From Cellvibrionales bacterium (GTDB lineage Bacteria > Pseudomonadota > Gammaproteobacteria > Pseudomonadales > JAHEIH01), in the NCBI GenBank assembly GCA_024639455.1, contig JAHEIH010000026.1:304987-368986 (forward strand): a DNA stretch of 64,000 nucleotides, in the 5' to 3' direction. Below the pieces are notes generated by a model. The model searched no databases. It saw only the letters and a program-made list of their open reading frames with translations, and was not told the origin of the DNA. The translations under genes and the position numbers were made by a program. This document shows positions 61,291 through 64,000 of the stretch, piece after piece; positions within the stretch are counted from its first letter, which is position 1; each line of letters opens with the position of its first letter.

Positions 61291-61331
61291 TTTTTTATTG
61301 AACTATTTACTGAGCTAAGAGAGAGATAACC

Positions 61332-61571
61332 ATGGGTTTAGGTGGTATTAGTATTTGGCAATTGCTGATCGTTTTGGTCATCGTGGTCATGTTGTTTGGC
61401 ACGAAGCGTCTGCGCAACTTGGGCGGTGACGTGGGTAGTGCTATTAAAGGCTTTAAGCAGTCGATGAAAGAAGAGCCCCCCCAGACAGAAGAAGAAACCA
61501 AAAAAGTGGCGCAAGATGATGTCATCGATGTCACGCCACAGAAAACTGAAAGCAAAGACAAGGCTGAGTAA
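61332..61571 (+). CDS. tatA: Sec-independent protein translocase subunit TatA
   Basis: Pore-forming subunit of the twin-arginine system, with 79 residues. One N-terminal helix ([20 protein letters not shown]), the FGxxxLR hinge ([14 protein letters not shown]), an amphipathic helix ([14 protein letters not shown]) and a polar acidic tail. It heads tatA-tatB-tatC. Confidence 0.96.
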   Translation: MGLGGISIWQLLIVLVIVVMLFGTKRLRNLGGDVGSAIKGFKQSMKEEPPQTEEETKKVAQDDVIDVTPQKTESKDKAE

Positions 61572-61579
61572 GTCGATCT

Positions 61580-62023
61580 ATGTTTGATATTGGTTTCGCG
61601 GAACTGCTGGTCATTGGTGTGATCAGTTTGGTGGTGCTAGGCCCTGAGCGCTTGCCGGGTGCCCTGCGCACTACAGGGCTGTGGGTAGGAAGAATTCGCC
61701 GCAGCATCCGCGATATTAAAACCGATATCGAACGCGAGGTGGGTGCCGACGAAATTCGTCGCCAATTACACAACGAAGAAGTCATGCGCAGCCTCGAAAA
61801 AATGGATAAGGCCAAGTCCGATGTTTATTCGATGGCGGATGACTTCCTCAACGACGCTAAGAATTTTGGCATCCGTGAGGGCGATGAAGAGTTCTTCAGC
61901 GACGAGGAAAAAGCGGCCATTGCCAAACGCCGTGAAACGCGCGAGGCCATTGAAAACGCGGCGGTTGCTAGCCCCTCAGAGCAAAGCAATGAGCCTGCCG
62001 ATAACAAGGATGCGCCTAAGTGA
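61580..62023 (+). CDS. tatB: Sec-independent protein translocase subunit TatB
   Basis: Receptor subunit of the twin-arginine translocase, working with TatC. It has 147 residues. The N-terminus [20 protein letters not shown] and the [19 protein letters not shown] hinge are diagnostic of TatB; a long amphipathic helix ([20 protein letters not shown]) and a charged tail follow. The stop overlaps the tatC GTG start. Confidence 0.95.
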   Translation: MFDIGFAELLVIGVISLVVLGPERLPGALRTTGLWVGRIRRSIRDIKTDIEREVGADEIRRQLHNEEVMRSLEKMDKAKSDVYSMADDFLNDAKNFGIREGDEEFFSDEEKAAIAKRRETREAIENAAVASPSEQSNEPADNKDAPK

Positions 62024-62781
62024 GCGACGCCGATCAGAAGTCTCCCTTTGTCGAGCATATGCTCGAGTTGCGTTCGCGTATTCTGCGTGCTTTGATGGCC
62101 GTACTGGTTATTTTTATTGGCCTGTTTAACTTCGCCAACGAAATTTATACCTTTATTTCGGAGCCTCTGCGCCGTTTTTTGCCAGAAGGCTCGACCATGA
62201 TCGCCACCGAAGTGGCGTCACCGTTTCTAACCCCCTTCAAGCTGACCTTGGTGTTGTCGGTGTTCATCGCCGTGCCATTCTTGCTGTACCAAGCGTGGGC
62301 CTTTATTGCGCCGGGCTTATACAAGCACGAAAAGCGCCTCGCATTTCCGCTGTTGATATCGAGCGTGCTGTTGTTTTACGCCGGTATGGCGTTCGCCTAC
62401 TTTGTGGTTTTCCCGCTGATATTTGGCTTCTTTACCTCGGTGGGACCAGAAAATGTCACCGTGATGACTGACATCAACAGCTACCTAGACTTTATTCTGA
62501 AGCTGTTCTTTGCCTTCGGCATTGCCTTTGAAGTCCCCGTCGCGACGGTGCTGTTGATTATTACTGGCGCCACCACGGCCGACGCCTTGGCTGCTAAGCG
62601 CCCCTACATTGTGGTGGGTTGTTTCGTGGTGGGCATGTTACTGACCCCGCCCGATGTGATTTCACAATCGCTATTGGCAGTGCCCGTGTGGATGCTGTTT
62701 GAGGTGGGTATATTTTTTGGTCGTTTCGTGAAAAGTCGCGAGCCCGTCGAAGATACCGACGAGCCGAGCGAATCGCTCTAA
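62020..62781 (+). CDS. tatC: Sec-independent protein translocase subunit TatC
   Basis: Twin-arginine signal-peptide receptor with six membrane helices, 253 residues, starting at GTG 62020 (GTGA overlap). Diagnostic stretches are [39 protein letters not shown] and [15 protein letters not shown] (conserved Glu). [19 protein letters not shown] is the final conserved block. The stop overlaps the convergent DUF971 gene by four bases. Confidence 0.97.
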   Translation: MSDADQKSPFVEHMLELRSRILRALMAVLVIFIGLFNFANEIYTFISEPLRRFLPEGSTMIATEVASPFLTPFKLTLVLSVFIAVPFLLYQAWAFIAPGLYKHEKRLAFPLLISSVLLFYAGMAFAYFVVFPLIFGFFTSVGPENVTVMTDINSYLDFILKLFFAFGIAFEVPVATVLLIITGATTADALAAKRPYIVVGCFVVGMLLTPPDVISQSLLAVPVWMLFEVGIFFGRFVKSREPVEDTDEPSESL

Positions 62782-63155
62782 AGCAATTTTACGACGCTGA
62801 CCTCTGGGTCGCGATCAAGTCCGGCCTCGGCCAAACGATCTACATAGTCCTGCCATTTCTCTACTTCGGTCTCCGCCAGTTCTAGTAAGTAGCCCCAGCT
62901 ATAAAGGCCAGAGTCGTGGCCATCGGAAAACACCAATTTGAGTGCGTATTTACCGGCCGCCTGCACGTCGGTGAGCGCCACCTGCTTTTTACCCCACTGC
63001 AGTACTTCTTGCCCCGGTCCGTGACCACGCACCTCGGCAGAGGGGGAGTACACGCGCAGATACTCTGCCGCCAATTGATACTGGCGGCCATCGGCGTATT
63101 GCAGTTCCAAGGTGTTGGAGCCGCGGTGCAATTTCACTTTGCTGGGCATGGTCAC
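62778..63155 (-). CDS. DUF971 domain protein
   Basis: A 125-residue protein consisting of one DUF971 (GBBH-like N-terminal) domain, with [28 protein letters not shown]-type sequence ([20 protein letters not shown]) and [10 protein letters not shown]. The fold also occurs in iron-sulfur cluster and oxygenase proteins; for the stand-alone form no function is established. The start is probably a GTG at 63155, since the AGGAG ribosome site is eight bases away; an ATG two codons later is 14 bases away. It follows hslU on the same strand by 11 bases, as in Pseudomonas. Confidence 0.87.
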   Translation of the reverse strand: MTMPSKVKLHRGSNTLELQYADGRQYQLAAEYLRVYSPSAEVRGHGPGQEVLQWGKKQVALTDVQAAGKYALKLVFSDGHDSGLYSWGYLLELAETEVEKWQDYVDRLAEAGLDRDPEVSVVKLL

Positions 63156-63166
63156 GGCGGTATCTC

Positions 63167-64000
63167 CTACAGGATGTAGCGGCTGAGGTCTTGGTCGACC
63201 GATAGGTGCCCCAAATGCTGCTCAACATAGTCTTTATCGATCACAATAGCCTCACCCTTGGCGGCGAGATCCGAAGCGTCGTAGGACAGTTCCTCGGTGA
63301 GACGTTCCAATACCGTATGCAGGCGTCGTGCACCTATGTTTTCGGTGCGTTCGTTGACGTCCCAGGCGATCTCGGCAATGCGCTTGATACCGTTAGCACT
63401 GAATGTCACTTGCAAGCCTTCGGTGCCCAGTAGGGCGGTGTACTGCTCGGTCAATGAGGCGCGTGGTTCGGTGAGAATACGTTCAAAATCCTCTGGGCGT
63501 AGCGCTTCCAACTCTACGCGAATGGGCAGTCGCCCTTGCAGTTCAGGGATCAAATCTGAGGGCTTAGCCAAGTGGAAAGCACCTGAGGCGATGAATAGGA
63601 TATGGTCGGTGTTGACCATACCGTATTTAGTTTGCACGCTGCTGCCCTCAATCAGCGGCAGCAGATCGCGTTGTACGCCTTCACGAGAGACATCACCGCC
63701 GCTGGCTTCTTGGCGTTTGACGATTTTATCGATCTCATCGATGAATACGATACCGTGTTGTTGGGCGCGTTCGAGCGCTTGCTGGCGAATCTGTTCTTCG
63801 TTAACCAAGCCGGCCGCTTCTTCATCGATCACCTTTTTGAAGGCCGCCTTGACGGTCATCTTGCGGGTGGTTTTTTGTTGACTGTGCATGGAGGAGAACA
63901 TGTTTTGCAGTTGCGATGTCATCTCTTCCATGCCGGGCGGTGCCATGATTTCAACGCCCACTTTGTCAGCGGTAACGTTGATGTCGATTTCTTTGTCGTC
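63167..64000 (-). CDS. hslU: HslU ATPase of the HslUV protease (C-terminal part; 5' end outside window)
   Basis: AAA+ unfoldase that feeds HslV, a heat-shock protease. The frame is open to base 64000, so about 278 C-terminal residues are visible of the usual 440 or so. Walker A is outside. Present are the end of the I domain ([19 protein letters not shown]), Walker B in [26 protein letters not shown], the sensor/Arg regions [12 protein letters not shown] and [19 protein letters not shown], and the HslV-activating C-terminus ending DLSRYIL. hslV is expected just upstream, outside the window. Confidence 0.96.
   Translation of the reverse strand, partial: DDKEIDINVTADKVGVEIMAPPGMEEMTSQLQNMFSSMHSQQKTTRKMTVKAAFKKVIDEEAAGLVNEEQIRQQALERAQQHGIVFIDEIDKIVKRQEASGGDVSREGVQRDLLPLIEGSSVQTKYGMVNTDHILFIASGAFHLAKPSDLIPELQGRLPIRVELEALRPEDFERILTEPRASLTEQYTALLGTEGLQVTFSANGIKRIAEIAWDVNERTENIGARRLHTVLERLTEELSYDASDLAAKGEAIVIDKDYVEQHLGHLSVDQDLSRYIL

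Noticed and set aside
63297-63881. A 194-codon plus-strand frame opposite hslU
   Set aside because: Composition is Ser/Arg-rich, as expected from antisense of a conserved gene. HslU motifs are unambiguous on the minus strand.
1-64000. tRNA or rRNA genes, CRISPR arrays, insertion sequences, prophage or attachment sites
   Set aside because: All gaps were read for cloverleaf-like GGTTCGA/T patterns, regularly spaced repeats, transposase motifs and integrase genes. None was supported.

Overview
The window looks like chromosomal backbone of a free-living, probably marine gammaproteobacterium. This is an inference from gene content and order. Many blocks follow the order known from Pseudomonas and its relatives: ftsX-rpoH; rppH-ptsP-TSUP-lgt-thyA-folA; glnE-ilvE-(LPS genes)-waaA-tolC-yqiB-cpdA-parE; and ubiE-ubiJ-ubiB-hisI-hisE-tatABC-DUF971-hslU. 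A Vibrio/marine-type TonB2 cluster, an arylsulfatase, a vibrio-like long ThyA and an unusual isocitrate dehydrogenase suggest a marine lineage such as the Cellvibrionales/OM60 type. I see no insertion sequence, prophage, CRISPR array, tRNA or rRNA. Coding density is very high, and most genes sit in translationally coupled runs (ATGA, TAATG, GTGA overlaps).

Layout. 1-3411: end of ftsX, rpoH (with apparent sigma-E and sigma-70 promoters), a DUF423 membrane protein, trmB and a HAD phosphatase. 3558-5210: an orphan gcvH and rlmI. 5322-11087: RNA 5' end removal (rppH), the nitrogen PTS enzyme I (ptsP), a TSUP exporter, lipoprotein maturation (lgt) and the folate/thymidylate pair thyA-folA. 11340-16449: a TonB2-type energy-transduction operon (DUF3450, TtpC-like large ExbB, ExbB, ExbD, TonB, TPR protein). 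16565-19730 (minus): argA-ilvD. 19838-28017: a MoxR/DUF58/DUF4381/BatA/BatB/BatD run whose last gene overlaps a secreted protein with eight CxxCH haem motifs followed by HEAT-like and TPR regions. 28005-29153 (minus): argE. 29235-39975: a secreted S10 peptidase, glnE, ilvE, a very small LPS/glycan locus (GT2, GT4, GDPD-like), then waaA and tolC on the minus strand. 40159-45492: yqiB, cpdA, parE and a lipoprotein with an M1-aminopeptidase fold that has lost every zinc-site residue. 45561-48333: CBS protein, arylsulfatase and Lrp/AsnC regulator. 48439-53555: unusual isocitrate dehydrogenase, class V aminotransferase, DUF885 protein and hotdog thioesterase. 53552-57396: yheS (minus), FKBP lipoprotein and SDR. 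57519-64000: ubiquinone, histidine, Tat and HslU genes.

Most of the window is housekeeping. The points most worth following are the octahaem cytochrome coupled to the Bat operon, the M1-like pseudoenzyme behind parE, the isocitrate dehydrogenase with an internal duplication and an altered cofactor site, the reduced LPS core locus, and an AT-rich patch confined to one extracellular loop of TolC.
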